64,000 nt of DNA from Arthrobacter sp. SLBN-83 (lineage in GTDB: Bacteria; Actinomycetota; Actinomycetes; Actinomycetales; Micrococcaceae): positions 3,534,001 through 3,598,000 of the forward strand of contig NZ_VFMX01000001.1 of the NCBI RefSeq assembly GCF_006715285.1. Reading direction: 5' to 3'. A program made the translations under genes and the position numbers. The notes below the pieces were generated by a model, which had not been told where the DNA came from, ran no database searches, and was given only the letters and a program-made list of their open reading frames with translations. This document shows positions 8,626 through 17,475 of the stretch, piece after piece; positions within the stretch are counted from its first letter, which is position 1, and the number at the start of each line of letters is the position of its first letter.

Positions 8626-10635
8626 GTGTCAGATGCCCAGCAGATCACCCTTCTCGTCGATGGCGAAGAGACCAAGGTGACTACCGGGACAACCGGTGCG
8701 GAACTCTTCTTTGAGCGCCGTGACGTTGTGGTTGCCCGCGTTAACGGCGAACTGAAGGACCTGGACCAGGAGCTTCCCGAAGGCGCCGAGGTGGAAGGCG
8801 TCACCATTGATTCGCCCGACGGCCTTAACGTCCTGCGCCACTCCACCGCCCACGTCATGGCACAGGCCGTGCAGCAGCTGCGTCCCGACGCCAAGCTCGG
8901 CATCGGCCCCTACATCACCGACGGCTTCTACTTCGACTTCGACGTTGCCGAGCCTTTCACCCCCGAGGACCTCAAAACCCTCGAAAAGATGATGCAGAAG
9001 ATCGTCAACCAGAACCAGAAGTTCGTGCGCCGCGTCGTCACCGAGGACCAGGCCCGCGAAGCGATGAAGAACGAGCCCTACAAGCTCGAACTGCTCGGCA
9101 AGAAGAACGACGCCGCCGAGGCCGGGGAAGGCGTGAACGTCGAGGTGGGTGCCGGTGACATCACCATCTACGACAACGTGGAACGCAAGGAAGGCACCAC
9201 CGTCTGGTGCGACCTCTGCCGCGGCCCGCACCTGCCCAACACCAAGCTCATCTCCAACGCCTTCGCCCTGACCCGGTCGTCGTCGGCCTACTGGCTGGGC
9301 AACCAGAAAAACCAGCAGCTGCAGCGCATCTACGGCACCGCCTGGCCCACCAAGGACGCCCTGAAGGCCTACCAGGAGCGCATCGCCGAGGCCGAACGCC
9401 GCGACCACCGCAAGCTGGGCTCCGAACTGGATCTGTTCTCCTTCCCGGACGAGCTCGGTTCAGGCCTGCCCGTCTTCCACCCCAAGGGCGGCATCATCCG
9501 CAAGGAGATGGAGGACTACTCCCGCCGGCGCCACGTCGAAGCCGGCTACGAGTTCGTCTACACCCCGCACATCACCAAGGGGCACCTCTACGAGGTCTCC
9601 GGCCACCTGGACTGGTACAAGGACGGCATGTTCCCGGCCATGCACGTGGACGCTGAACTCAACGAGGACGGCACCGTCCGCAAGCCCGGCCAGGACTACT
9701 ACCTGAAGCCGATGAACTGCCCCATGCACAACCTCATCTTCCGCTCCCGCGGCCGGTCCTACCGCGAACTGCCCCTGCGGCTCTTCGAATTCGGTTCGGT
9801 CTACCGATACGAAAAGTCCGGTGTGGTGCATGGCCTCACCCGTGTCCGCGGCATGACTCAGGACGACGCCCACATCTACTGCACCCGCGAACAGATGAAG
9901 GATGAGCTCACCAAGACCCTCAACTTCGTCCTGGACCTGCTCAAGGACTACGGGCTGAACGACTTCTATCTGGAACTGTCCACCAAGGACCCGGAAAAGT
10001 ACGTCGGCGATGACGCCACCTGGGAGGAAGCCACCAAAACCCTTGCCGAGGTGGCCCAGGAGTCCGGCCTGGAACTTATGCCGGACCCGGGTGGAGCTGC
10101 GTTCTACGGTCCGAAGATCTCCGTGCAGGCCAAGGACGCGCTGGGCCGTACTTGGCAGATGTCCACCATCCAACTGGACTTCAACCTGCCCGAACGCTTC
10201 GAACTGGAGTTCCAGGCCGCCGATGGCAGCCGCCAGCGCCCCGTGATGATCCACCGCGCACTGTTCGGCTCCGTGGAGCGGTTCATGGGCGTCCTCACCG
10301 AACACTACGCCGGTGCGTTCCCCGCCTGGCTGGCGCCGGTCCAGGTGGTGGGCATCCCTGTTGCCGAAGCGTTCAACGAGTACATGTTCGACGTCGTCGA
10401 CCAGCTCAAGGCCGCTGGGATCCGTGCAGAGGTGGACACTTCGTCCGATCGGTTCCCCAAGAAAATCCGTACCGCCAGCAAGGACAAGATCCCGTTCGTG
10501 CTGATCGCCGGCGGCGACGACGCGGAAGCAGGCGCGGTGTCGTTCCGCTTCCGGGACGGAAGCCAGGACAACGGCGTACCGGTGGAGGAAGCCGTCAAAC
10601 GGATTACCGACGCCGTCCGCAACCGGACCAGCTAG
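8626..10635 (+). CDS. thrS: Threonine--tRNA ligase
   Basis: A 669-residue class II synthetase with all expected domains: N-terminal TGS domain (residues 1-65, ITLLVDGEE), the editing/SAD domain with [10 protein letters not shown], the catalytic core with the zinc/threonine Cys in MNCPMHN, and motif 3 near [16 protein letters not shown]-terminal anticodon-binding domain follows ([12 protein letters not shown]). It charges tRNA-Thr in the cytoplasm. The GTG start is preceded by TAGGAGA. A GGTCGG-C-CCGACC hairpin lies in the 137-base leader but no T-box is visible. The order thrS - HIT gene - pgsA matches the M. tuberculosis Rv2614c-Rv2612c block. Confidence 0.97.
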   Translation: MSDAQQITLLVDGEETKVTTGTTGAELFFERRDVVVARVNGELKDLDQELPEGAEVEGVTIDSPDGLNVLRHSTAHVMAQAVQQLRPDAKLGIGPYITDGFYFDFDVAEPFTPEDLKTLEKMMQKIVNQNQKFVRRVVTEDQAREAMKNEPYKLELLGKKNDAAEAGEGVNVEVGAGDITIYDNVERKEGTTVWCDLCRGPHLPNTKLISNAFALTRSSSAYWLGNQKNQQLQRIYGTAWPTKDALKAYQERIAEAERRDHRKLGSELDLFSFPDELGSGLPVFHPKGGIIRKEMEDYSRRRHVEAGYEFVYTPHITKGHLYEVSGHLDWYKDGMFPAMHVDAELNEDGTVRKPGQDYYLKPMNCPMHNLIFRSRGRSYRELPLRLFEFGSVYRYEKSGVVHGLTRVRGMTQDDAHIYCTREQMKDELTKTLNFVLDLLKDYGLNDFYLELSTKDPEKYVGDDATWEEATKTLAEVAQESGLELMPDPGGAAFYGPKISVQAKDALGRTWQMSTIQLDFNLPERFELEFQAADGSRQRPVMIHRALFGSVERFMGVLTEHYAGAFPAWLAPVQVVGIPVAEAFNEYMFDVVDQLKAAGIRAEVDTSSDRFPKKIRTASKDKIPFVLIAGGDDAEAGAVSFRFRDGSQDNGVPVEEAVKRITDAVRNRTS

Positions 10636-10653
10636 CCGAACGGAAGCAGCACA

Positions 10654-11241
10654 GTGCAGGAGAACACAGGCGCAGGTTATCCAGGCGATGACGGCGTTAC
10701 CGACGATTTTGCCCTCGCCGGTGTCCCAGACGCCTTCCAGCGCCTGTGGACTCCGCACCGCATGGCCTACATCAAGGGCGGGCAGCACCAGTTCAAGAAC
10801 GAGAACGACTGCCCGTTCTGCGTGGGTCCAGGCCGCACCGACGAAGAGGCCCTCATCGTCCACCGCGGCCGGACCTGCTACGTGGTGCTCAACCTTTTCC
10901 CCTACAATCCGGGCCACCTGCTGGTCTGCCCGTACCGGCACATCCCGGACTACACAGACCTCACGGTGGAAGAAACAGCAGAATTCGCTGACCTGACCCA
11001 AACGGCCATGCGGGTGCTGCGCAAGGTCTCCAATCCGGGCGGTTTCAACCTGGGCATGAACCAGGGAGTGGTTGGGGGTGCCGGAATCTCAGCGCACCTC
11101 CACCAGCACATCGTTCCGCGGTGGGGCGGGGACGGCAACTTCTTCCCAATCATTGCCCAGACCAAGGCCATCACCCAGACCCTCGATGAGGTCCGTCAGC
11201 AGGTGGCCGACGCCTGGCCCGGGGAGTCGGATGCTGAATAG
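10654..11241 (+). CDS. HIT family hydrolase/phosphorylase (Rv2613c-like)
   Basis: A 195-residue histidine-triad protein with the catalytic motif HLHQHIVPRW, an NDCPFCVG segment near the N-terminus, and the nucleotide-binding stretch FPYNPGHLLVCPYRH. The M. tuberculosis counterpart in the same position (Rv2613c) is a diadenosine tetraphosphate phosphorylase, so this gene likely clears Ap4A-type nucleotides made by aminoacyl-tRNA synthetases, including the thrS product next door. The GTG start at 10654 lies 18 bases after thrS. Its 3' end overlaps the pgsA start by 11 bases, which suggests coupled translation. The activity is inferred from homology and position. Confidence 0.88.
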   Translation: MQENTGAGYPGDDGVTDDFALAGVPDAFQRLWTPHRMAYIKGGQHQFKNENDCPFCVGPGRTDEEALIVHRGRTCYVVLNLFPYNPGHLLVCPYRHIPDYTDLTVEETAEFADLTQTAMRVLRKVSNPGGFNLGMNQGVVGGAGISAHLHQHIVPRWGGDGNFFPIIAQTKAITQTLDEVRQQVADAWPGESDAE

Positions 11242-11854
11242 GCATGCCCGCGGCTTCTTTACCGCGGTGTTTACCCCGCTGGCCCGCTGGCTCCTGAAGA
11301 TCGGTGTTTCCCCGGACGCGGTGACCATTCTTGGCACTGCAGGGGTTGCGGCGGGAGCCCTCGTGTTCTACCCTCTGGGGCAGCTCTTCTGGGGCACCCT
11401 CTTCATCACGGCGTTCATCTTTTCCGATGTCCTGGACGGCATCATGGCCCGCATGCAGGACGTGAAGAGCCGCTGGGGGAACTTCCTCGACTCCACCCTG
11501 GACCGGATCGCCGACGGCGCTCTTTTCGCCGGCGTTTCCGTCTGGTTCTTCACCGGCGGCAACAACACCGCCATCGCCGTCTCCGCCCTGCTGTGCCTTG
11601 TCCTGGGCATGGTGGTTTCCTACGCCAGGGCCAAGGCCGAATCACTGGGGTTCACCGCAAACGTGGGCATCGCAGAACGTGCCGAACGCCTGGTATCCGT
11701 CCTGGTGGTCACCGGCCTGACCGGCCTGGGGCTCCCGCCGGTGGTCCTCCTGGTGACGCTGGTCCTCCTTGCCGTGGCGAGCCTCGTCACGGTGGTGCAG
11801 CGCATCGTCTCAGTCCGCCGGCAGGCGCTGGCGGAACCCACGCCCGCTGATTAA
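11231..11854 (+). CDS. pgsA: CDP-alcohol phosphatidyltransferase (PgsA/PIP-synthase-like)
   Basis: A 207-residue integral membrane enzyme. The family signature D-x2-DG-x2-AR-x8-G-x3-D-x3-D is complete in DVLDGIMAR...GNFLDSTLD, with the metal-binding aspartates intact. About six hydrophobic segments follow the family layout. In M. tuberculosis the gene at this position makes phosphatidylinositol phosphate from CDP-diacylglycerol and inositol-1-phosphate; the same product is likely here, but phosphatidylglycerophosphate or cardiolipin synthesis cannot be excluded. The ATG at 11231 was chosen because the longer frame upstream lies wholly inside the HIT gene. Mannosyltransferase genes that follow in mycobacteria are absent. 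Confidence 0.88.
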   Translation: MLNRHARGFFTAVFTPLARWLLKIGVSPDAVTILGTAGVAAGALVFYPLGQLFWGTLFITAFIFSDVLDGIMARMQDVKSRWGNFLDSTLDRIADGALFAGVSVWFFTGGNNTAIAVSALLCLVLGMVVSYARAKAESLGFTANVGIAERAERLVSVLVVTGLTGLGLPPVVLLVTLVLLAVASLVTVVQRIVSVRRQALAEPTPAD

Positions 11855-11885
11855 GCATGATTAAGCCGGGCGCGCGGCGGGGGAC

Positions 11886-11896
11886 TAGTATATAAG
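11886..11896 (+). promoter_or_regulatory. Probable -10 region of the pdxS promoter
   Basis: TAGTATATAAG is the only strongly AT-rich stretch in the 137-base gap before pdxS and contains overlapping TAnnnT-type hexamers. It predicts a leader of about 90 bases. No clear -35 and no PdxR-type regulator gene were seen. Confidence 0.45.
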
Positions 11897-11991
11897 TGCC
11901 CGGTCAAGGGACCCGGCAACCCGTGCGTGCACCCCCGGCAGCTGCCGCCGCATGCCCGGCGAAGATCATCTGTCTACCCATAGGGGTTTTT

Positions 11992-12918
11992 GTGTCTACA
12001 CCTGATGTAAGCAACGAGGCCGGTTCGTCCGCGAACAGCGTCACGGGCAGCAGCCGCGTGAAGCGTGGCATGGCCGAGATGCTCAAGGGCGGCGTCATCA
12101 TGGACGTCGTCAACGTCGAGCAGGCCCGCATCGCCGAAGACGCCGGTGCCGTGGCGGTCATGGCGCTCGAGCGCGTCCCGGCCGATATCCGCGCCCAGGG
12201 CGGCGTGTCCCGCATGTCCGATCCCGACATGATCGACCAGATCATCGATGCCGTGTCCATCCCGGTCATGGCCAAGGCCCGCATCGGACACTTCGTCGAG
12301 GCCCAGGTCCTGCAGTCCCTCGGCGTTGACTACATCGACGAGTCCGAGGTCCTGACCCCGGCCGACTACATCAACCACATCGACAAGTGGAACTTCAAGG
12401 TTCCCTTCGTCTGTGGTGCCACCAACCTCGGTGAGGCCCTGCGCCGCATCAATGAGGGTGCGGCCATGATCCGGTCCAAGGGCGAGGCCGGGACCGGGGA
12501 CGTCTCCAACGCCACCGGGCACATGCGCAAGATCCGCTCCGAGATCGCCAAGCTCTCCTCCCTGCCCGAGGACGAACTGTACGTTGCGGCCAAGGAACTG
12601 CAGGCACCGTACGAACTGGTCAAGGAAGTTGCCGCAGCCGGCAAGCTCCCCGTCGTGCTCTTCACCGCAGGCGGCATCGCCACCCCCGCTGACGCGGCCA
12701 TGATGATGCAGCTCGGCGCGGACGGCGTCTTCGTCGGCTCCGGTATCTTCAAGTCCGGCAACCCGGCCCAGCGCGCCGCCGCCGTCGTCAAGGCCACCAC
12801 CTTCTACGACGACCCCGACGTCATCGCCAAGGCCTCCCGCGGGCTGGGCGAAGCCATGGTGGGCATCAACGTCGACGAGATCCCCCAACCGCACCGCCTC
12901 GCCGAACGCGGCTGGTAA
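11992..12918 (+). CDS. pdxS: Pyridoxal 5'-phosphate synthase, PdxS subunit
   Basis: A 308-residue TIM-barrel enzyme with highly conserved PdxS sequence: [17 protein letters not shown], the [15 protein letters not shown] loop, the Schiff-base Lys of VMAKARIGH, and [11 protein letters not shown]. With PdxT, which supplies ammonia, it condenses ribose-5-phosphate and glyceraldehyde-3-phosphate into PLP. The GTG at 11992 ([11 protein letters not shown]) is the sensible start because the upstream in-frame extension is proline/alanine-rich and non-conserved. The gene is followed by a strong terminator. Its partner pdxT is almost 6 kb away rather than adjacent. Confidence 0.97.
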   Translation: MSTPDVSNEAGSSANSVTGSSRVKRGMAEMLKGGVIMDVVNVEQARIAEDAGAVAVMALERVPADIRAQGGVSRMSDPDMIDQIIDAVSIPVMAKARIGHFVEAQVLQSLGVDYIDESEVLTPADYINHIDKWNFKVPFVCGATNLGEALRRINEGAAMIRSKGEAGTGDVSNATGHMRKIRSEIAKLSSLPEDELYVAAKELQAPYELVKEVAAAGKLPVVLFTAGGIATPADAAMMMQLGADGVFVGSGIFKSGNPAQRAAAVVKATTFYDDPDVIAKASRGLGEAMVGINVDEIPQPHRLAERGW

Positions 12919-12962
12919 CTCTCTCCTCGCGTCTTCTTTGGGCGCCTTGGGTTCTGTAACTG

Positions 12963-13012
12963 ACGACGCCGGTTCCTCACCTCTTCTTGGTGGGGGACCG
13001 GCGTCGTTCTTT
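12963..13012 (+). terminator. Intrinsic terminator of pdxS
   Basis: Stem arms ACGACGCCGGT (12963-12973) and ACCGGCGTCGT (12997-13007) are perfect complements, extended inside by further pairing (CACC with GGTG), and followed by TCTTT. Strong Rho-independent terminator. Confidence 0.85.
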
Positions 13013-13014
13013 AA

Positions 13015-13076
13015 CATCGACTGCTCCGTAACGGCCCTTTTAGAGGCTCAAAACGGCGTTTACGGAGCAATCGATG
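13015..13076. repeat. Long imperfect palindrome, REP-like
   Basis: Left arm 13015-13031 and right arm 13060-13076 are 17-base inverted repeats with one mismatch (core TGCTCCGTAA / TTACGGAGCA); further inside, TTTT faces AAAA. It sits between the pdxS terminator and the stop of the convergent peptidase gene. It has no T-run for the minus strand, so it looks more like a repetitive palindromic unit than a plain terminator. Confidence 0.55.
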
Positions 13077-13079
13077 GGG

Positions 13080-15092
13080 TTAATCCAGGCCGCGGCGCTT
13101 AAGGAGGGGCTCGAGCCGCGCCTCGCGGCCCCTCAGTTTGCGGAAGGACTCCAGGGGGTCGCGGCTGTTGCCGCGGCTTAGGAGCTCCTGGCGGAAGCGT
13201 TCGCCGTTGCCTCTGGTGAGGCCGCCGTTCTCCGTGAACCAATCCACCGTCTCGGCGTCCAGGACCTCGCTCCAGATGTAGGAGTAGTACCCGGCCGCGT
13301 ATCCTGCCCCCGCGAAAATGTGCTGGAAGTAGCCGGTCCGGTACCGCGGCGGGATCAGCGGATGGGCGATACCTGCCGCGGCGAGGGCCTTGGCTTCAAA
13401 CTCCAAGGCATCGTCCGGCACTTCACCCGGCTCCAGCGTGTGCCAGGCGAGGTCGAGGAGGGCTGCGCCCAGGTACTCGGTGGTTGCGAAGCCTTCGCCC
13501 CACAGCCGGGATGCGTTGAGCCGGTCCACAATGTCCTGCGGAAGCGGCTCGCCCGTGACGTGGTGGTGGGCGTAGTGGGACAGCACCTGCGGCCACATGA
13601 TCCACATCTCGTTGACCTGCGAGGGGTACTCCACGAAGTCCCGCGGCACAGTGGTGCCGGAGAAACGGGGATAGGTGACGTTGGAGAAGAGGCCGTGCAG
13701 GGCGTGGCCGAACTCGTGGAACAGGGTCCGCAGTTCGTCCAGGGTGAGCAGCGTCGGCTCTCCCGCGGGCGGTTTGGAAATGTTGAGCGTGTTGATCACC
13801 ACTGGCTGGGTGCCAAGCAGGGAGGACTGGTCAACCAGTGAGTTCATCCACGCGCCGCCCCGCTTCGACTCACGCGCATAATAGTCGCCGAGGAACAGGC
13901 CCAGGCTGGTGCCGTCCTCATTTCGGACTTCCCAGATGCGCACGTCAGGATGGTAGGCCTTGAGATCTGCCCTCTCCTGGAAGGTGATGCCGTACAGCGA
14001 CGTGGCGGCAAAAAACACGCCGTCGGTAATGACCCGGTCCAGTTCGAAGTAGGGGCGCAGGGCCTGCTCGTCGACGTCGTATTTCTCCCGCCGCACCTTC
14101 GCGGAATAGTAGGCCCAGTCCCATGCTTCCAGCGGGTGGCCGGCAACCTCGGCCAGGGCTGCAGCCTCGGCGTCCGCGTTTCGGACAGCCGCCGGCGCCA
14201 TCCGGCTGAGCATGGCCTGGACTGCCTCGAAGTCCGGGGCCGTCTGGCGGTCGGCCACCAGTTCGGCGTAGTTGGTGAAGCCCAGCAGCTGCGCCTTTTC
14301 CGCCCGCAGCCCGGCCATTTCCCTGGCCAGGTCCAGGACATTCAGGCTCCCGCCGTCACTGCCCCTGGCCACCGATGCTTCGAACAGCCGACGGCGGACG
14401 TCCCGGTTTTCGAGCGAGGCGAGGGCCGGCTGGTTGCCGGGTTGGATCAGGGTGAGCAGGTATTTGCCGTCGTGCCCGGCGGCGCGGGCAGCTTCCGCGG
14501 CGCTGGCGACGTCATCGGCGGGCAGGCCCGCCAGGTCATGGGCGTCCTCCAGCAGGAGGGCCGCGGATTTCATTCCCTCTTTGACGCGTTGGCCGAACTC
14601 GGTGCCAAGCCGGGCCAGCCCGGCGTTGATGGCCCGCAGGCGCTCTTGGCCCGGACCGTCCAACTGGATGCCTGACTGGCGGAACTCCCTGAGGTACTCG
14701 TCCACCAGCCTGACTGATTCGGGATCATGGCCGGCCGTATTGATGGCTGCAAAGCGCTCAAACAGTCTCCTGTTGAGGTACACCTCGTCCTGGTGGGCGG
14801 AAAACCGCGGTGACAGCACGGTTTCCAATTCCCTGATCTGCTCAGACGCGTCCGCCGACACCAGGGTGAAGAATGCCGCCGCTGCCCGGTTCAGGAGTTG
14901 TCCGGAGCGTTCCATCGCGAGGGCCGTGTTCTCGAACGTGGCCGGTTCGGCGTTCGTCGCGATGGCCCGGATTTCGTCCAGGTGCCTGGCGAGGCCCGCT
15001 TCGATGGCCTCGCCGTACTGCTCCGGCGTGAGCACCGTGAACGGTGGAAGGCCATAGGGCATGGGACTGGCGGTGAGGAGGGGGTTCGTCAT
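13080..15092 (-). CDS. M3 family metallopeptidase, peptidyl-dipeptidase Dcp-like
   Basis: A 670-residue zinc peptidase with the HExxH motif in LFHEFGHALHG and a downstream glutamate region (FVEYPSQVNE) typical of M3 enzymes (thimet oligopeptidase / Dcp). No signal peptide is visible, so it is probably cytoplasmic and degrades short peptides, releasing C-terminal dipeptides if truly Dcp-like; oligopeptidase A activity is the alternative. It is a single gene, convergent with pdxS and divergent from the ferric reductase-like gene. Start at ATG 15092 (MTNPLLTASPMPYG). Confidence 0.9.
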   Translation of the reverse strand: MTNPLLTASPMPYGLPPFTVLTPEQYGEAIEAGLARHLDEIRAIATNAEPATFENTALAMERSGQLLNRAAAAFFTLVSADASEQIRELETVLSPRFSAHQDEVYLNRRLFERFAAINTAGHDPESVRLVDEYLREFRQSGIQLDGPGQERLRAINAGLARLGTEFGQRVKEGMKSAALLLEDAHDLAGLPADDVASAAEAARAAGHDGKYLLTLIQPGNQPALASLENRDVRRRLFEASVARGSDGGSLNVLDLAREMAGLRAEKAQLLGFTNYAELVADRQTAPDFEAVQAMLSRMAPAAVRNADAEAAALAEVAGHPLEAWDWAYYSAKVRREKYDVDEQALRPYFELDRVITDGVFFAATSLYGITFQERADLKAYHPDVRIWEVRNEDGTSLGLFLGDYYARESKRGGAWMNSLVDQSSLLGTQPVVINTLNISKPPAGEPTLLTLDELRTLFHEFGHALHGLFSNVTYPRFSGTTVPRDFVEYPSQVNEMWIMWPQVLSHYAHHHVTGEPLPQDIVDRLNASRLWGEGFATTEYLGAALLDLAWHTLEPGEVPDDALEFEAKALAAAGIAHPLIPPRYRTGYFQHIFAGAGYAAGYYSYIWSEVLDAETVDWFTENGGLTRGNGERFRQELLSRGNSRDPLESFRKLRGREARLEPLLKRRGLD

Positions 15093-15259
15093 GGGGTAAA
15101 CCTTTCACAGCGGGGCACGCTTCTCAATCACCGCGAGTGGCGGCGTCCTCCCAGCCGGCATCCCTACAATTGCCGCTAGGGAGTCCGGCCAGGACTGCAA
15201 CCAGTGCGCCCAGCAGGGCAAACGCCCAGTTCGGGTAATGACGAAGGAGACCGGGGCCC

Positions 15260-16633
15260 ATGACCAAAGGTGGCACGAGGCCCGGGACAGCCGTCCTGGG
15301 CATACCGTTACGGTGGCTGGGACCGGGCGTGGTCATGGTGCTCGTGGCCGCGTATGGCATTTTCTGGTACCTGGCGCGTCCGGAAAACGAGTCCGTTACG
15401 GGCTACGTGGGGCAGCTCTTCGGGGGCGAGTCCGTGCTGCTGTATTCGATCGCACTGGTGCTGGTCAGTACGCTTCCCCTTGTCGAGCCTGTTTTCGGCG
15501 GCATTGACCACGCCGCCATCTGGCACCGCAGGGCGGCGATTACGGCGACTATCTTGCTGCTGCCGCACATCGAACTCGCCGCCAACCCCGAGGCCACCAG
15601 CCTGGGAAAGACCTTGGCCGTGATGGCCATTTGCGGCCTGGCAGCGCTGATGGTGTGGGCAATCCTGCCGCGATGGCGCACCATGCTTCCGGCACCCATC
15701 CGGCGGCTGGTGGTCATCGCGCTGCAGTCCAAGCCGGTCCAGGTGGCGGCCCGCCTGCTGGGCGGCTACGAGCGGTGGCGGGGCTTCCACCGCCTGACCG
15801 GCCTGTTCCTGGCGGCCGGATTCCTGCACGGCCTGCTCGATGCCAGCGCATTCGAAGCTGTGCCCGCACTGCGGTGGAGCTACGTGGCCATCGGCGGAAC
15901 AGGCCTGGCTTTCTATGCCTACCGGGAACTGCTGGCGCGCCGCTTCCTGCCGCATCACGACTATCAGGTGGCAGGAGTCCGGCCGGTTGCTGCCGACCTG
16001 GTGGAAGTAGCACTGCGTCCGTTGGGACGGCCATTGGCCTTTAAGCCCGGCCAGTTCGCCATGGTCTACCTCGAAACCGCCGACGGCTGGCAGCGGCACC
16101 CCTTCTCCATCTCAGGACCTACCCCGGAGGGTGGAATCAGCATCACGGTGAAGGCGTTGGGCGACCACACAACCAAGCTTCCCGATGTGGTCCAGCCAGG
16201 CATGCCGGCGGTTGTGGGTGGTCCCTACGGCCGTTTCGACCGGCACCGCGGCACTGCACACCAGGTCTGGATTGCGGGAGGAGTGGGAATCACGCCATTC
16301 CTCAGCTGGCTGCGGGCCCTGGATGCGGAGCCCCGCCGGGAACTGGAGGAAGAGGTGCACTTCTTCGTCACCTCGGCAGGACGCTCCCCGTTCGCTGACG
16401 AGATTACCGCCGTCGCGGGGAAGCATCCCCGGCTTACCGTGCATCTGGTGGACACCGCGGCCGACGGCAGGCTCACCCCGGAAGCGGTCCTCGCCTCAGT
16501 GGGCACCGAACCGCGCCGGCTGTCGGTGTTCATGGGCGGTCCGGACGCCATGCTTCGGCAGTTCCGGAAGGCCTTCCAGGCGGCGGGCGTTCGCCGGGCC
16601 AACATCCACCGGGAGTATTTCCAGTGGCGTTGA
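15260..16633 (+). CDS. Ferric-reductase-like transmembrane flavoprotein
   Basis: A 457-residue two-part protein. The N-terminal half has about six membrane segments with histidines placed as in ferric reductase/NADPH-oxidase heme domains (HRRAAITATILLLPHIEL, FHRLTGLFLAAGFLH). The C-terminal half is a ferredoxin-reductase module: FAD motif WQRHPFSISG, GGPYGRF, NAD(P)-binding WIAGGVGITPF and a terminal EYFQWR. It would pass electrons from cytosolic NAD(P)H through FAD and heme across the membrane; the acceptor (iron, oxygen or another) is unknown. GGAG precedes the ATG. The gene stands alone and ends in a small hairpin. Confidence 0.87.
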   Translation: MTKGGTRPGTAVLGIPLRWLGPGVVMVLVAAYGIFWYLARPENESVTGYVGQLFGGESVLLYSIALVLVSTLPLVEPVFGGIDHAAIWHRRAAITATILLLPHIELAANPEATSLGKTLAVMAICGLAALMVWAILPRWRTMLPAPIRRLVVIALQSKPVQVAARLLGGYERWRGFHRLTGLFLAAGFLHGLLDASAFEAVPALRWSYVAIGGTGLAFYAYRELLARRFLPHHDYQVAGVRPVAADLVEVALRPLGRPLAFKPGQFAMVYLETADGWQRHPFSISGPTPEGGISITVKALGDHTTKLPDVVQPGMPAVVGGPYGRFDRHRGTAHQVWIAGGVGITPFLSWLRALDAEPRRELEEEVHFFVTSAGRSPFADEITAVAGKHPRLTVHLVDTAADGRLTPEAVLASVGTEPRRLSVFMGGPDAMLRQFRKAFQAAGVRRANIHREYFQWR

Positions 16634-16643
16634 GGCGCCACTG
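16622..16643. terminator. Hairpin spanning the ferric-reductase-like stop codon
   Basis: CAGTGGCG (16622-16629) and CGCCACTG (16636-16643) form a perfect 8-bp stem whose 6-base loop holds most of the TGA stop. It lies in the convergent gap before gatD and has no T-run, so it is a weak terminator or mRNA-end structure. Confidence 0.35.
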
Positions 16644-16719
16644 AAGCGGCCCAGTCCCGGGACCGGATCACTCCAGGGAGCGGTCAGTCCGGATGCGATC
16701 CCGCAGAAGCCCTCGCAGC

Positions 16720-17475
16720 TCAGCGGGGGCGGCGGGCAGCGTGCTCCCGGGCCAGGACCGCATAGGTGTCGTCCGGATGGCCGGGGGAGAAGCTGCCGAA
16801 CTTTCGTTCCGCGGCGGTACGGATGAGGAAGTCCGCGATGGCCGGATTCTTGGGCAGCAGCGAGCCGTGCAGGTAGCTGGCAACGATGTTGCGGTAGCGG
16901 GCGCCCTCATGGCCGTCGCTGCTGTTGTTCCCTGTTCCCTTGGCCACGGTGCCGAGGGGACGGACCCCGTCGCCCAGCGTCGTCTGGCCGCTGTGGTTTT
17001 CGTAGCCCAGGACTTCGCCGAACTCCGTGGTTGAAACTTTGACGTTGCCGATCAGCCGCTCGTCGGTGCCGTGCGTTTCCACGTTCAGGACGCCGATACC
17101 GGGGATGACAGAGCCCGTGCGGGTTTTGAAGAACCGTCCGAAGAGCTGGTACAGGCCGCAGATGACCAGCATGGGCGCACCGTCTTCTGCCAACTCCTTG
17201 AGTTCGCCGGCCCGGGCCTGCAGGTCGTCCTGGATCACCAGCTGGCCGCTGTCCTGGCCGCCGCCGCCTACGATGATGTCCACGCCGTCAGGGAAGGGAT
17301 CGCCAACGTTGTACTCGAGCAGTTCCGGGGTGTACCCGTGCCACTGGATGCGGCGCTGCAGGACCAGCGCATTGCCCCAGTCGCCATAAATGTTCATGTC
17401 GCGGGGATAGAGCTGGACCACGCGGAGGGTGCCCTTGGACCCGCCGTCCGCCGCCGCTGCTTGTGCCGGATTCAC
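16720..17475 (-). CDS. gatD: Lipid II isoglutaminyl synthase, glutaminase subunit GatD
   Basis: A 251-residue CobB/CobQ-like class I glutamine amidotransferase. The nucleophile is Cys106 in LVICGLYQLFG and the catalytic His is His203 in YLHGSLLPKNP. GatD supplies ammonia to MurT, which amidates the D-glutamate of the lipid II stem peptide to D-isoglutamine, needed for efficient cross-linking. The start is the GTG at 17475, which overlaps the murT stop as GTGA; the longer upstream frame lies inside murT. The pair is therefore translationally coupled. Confidence 0.93.
   Translation of the reverse strand: MNPAQAAAADGGSKGTLRVVQLYPRDMNIYGDWGNALVLQRRIQWHGYTPELLEYNVGDPFPDGVDIIVGGGGQDSGQLVIQDDLQARAGELKELAEDGAPMLVICGLYQLFGRFFKTRTGSVIPGIGVLNVETHGTDERLIGNVKVSTTEFGEVLGYENHSGQTTLGDGVRPLGTVAKGTGNNSSDGHEGARYRNIVASYLHGSLLPKNPAIADFLIRTAAERKFGSFSPGHPDDTYAVLAREHAARRPR

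Noticed and set aside
9460-11001. 513-codon minus-strand ORF opposite thrS and the HIT gene
   Set aside because: Overlaps two clear genes on the other strand and shows the same GC-bias composition.
15124-15258. Possible small membrane peptide on the minus strand before the ferric-reductase-like gene
   Set aside because: A hydrophobic stretch (FALLGALVAVLAG) is present, but no ribosome site was found and GC-rich DNA often encodes such runs; support is too weak to call a gene.
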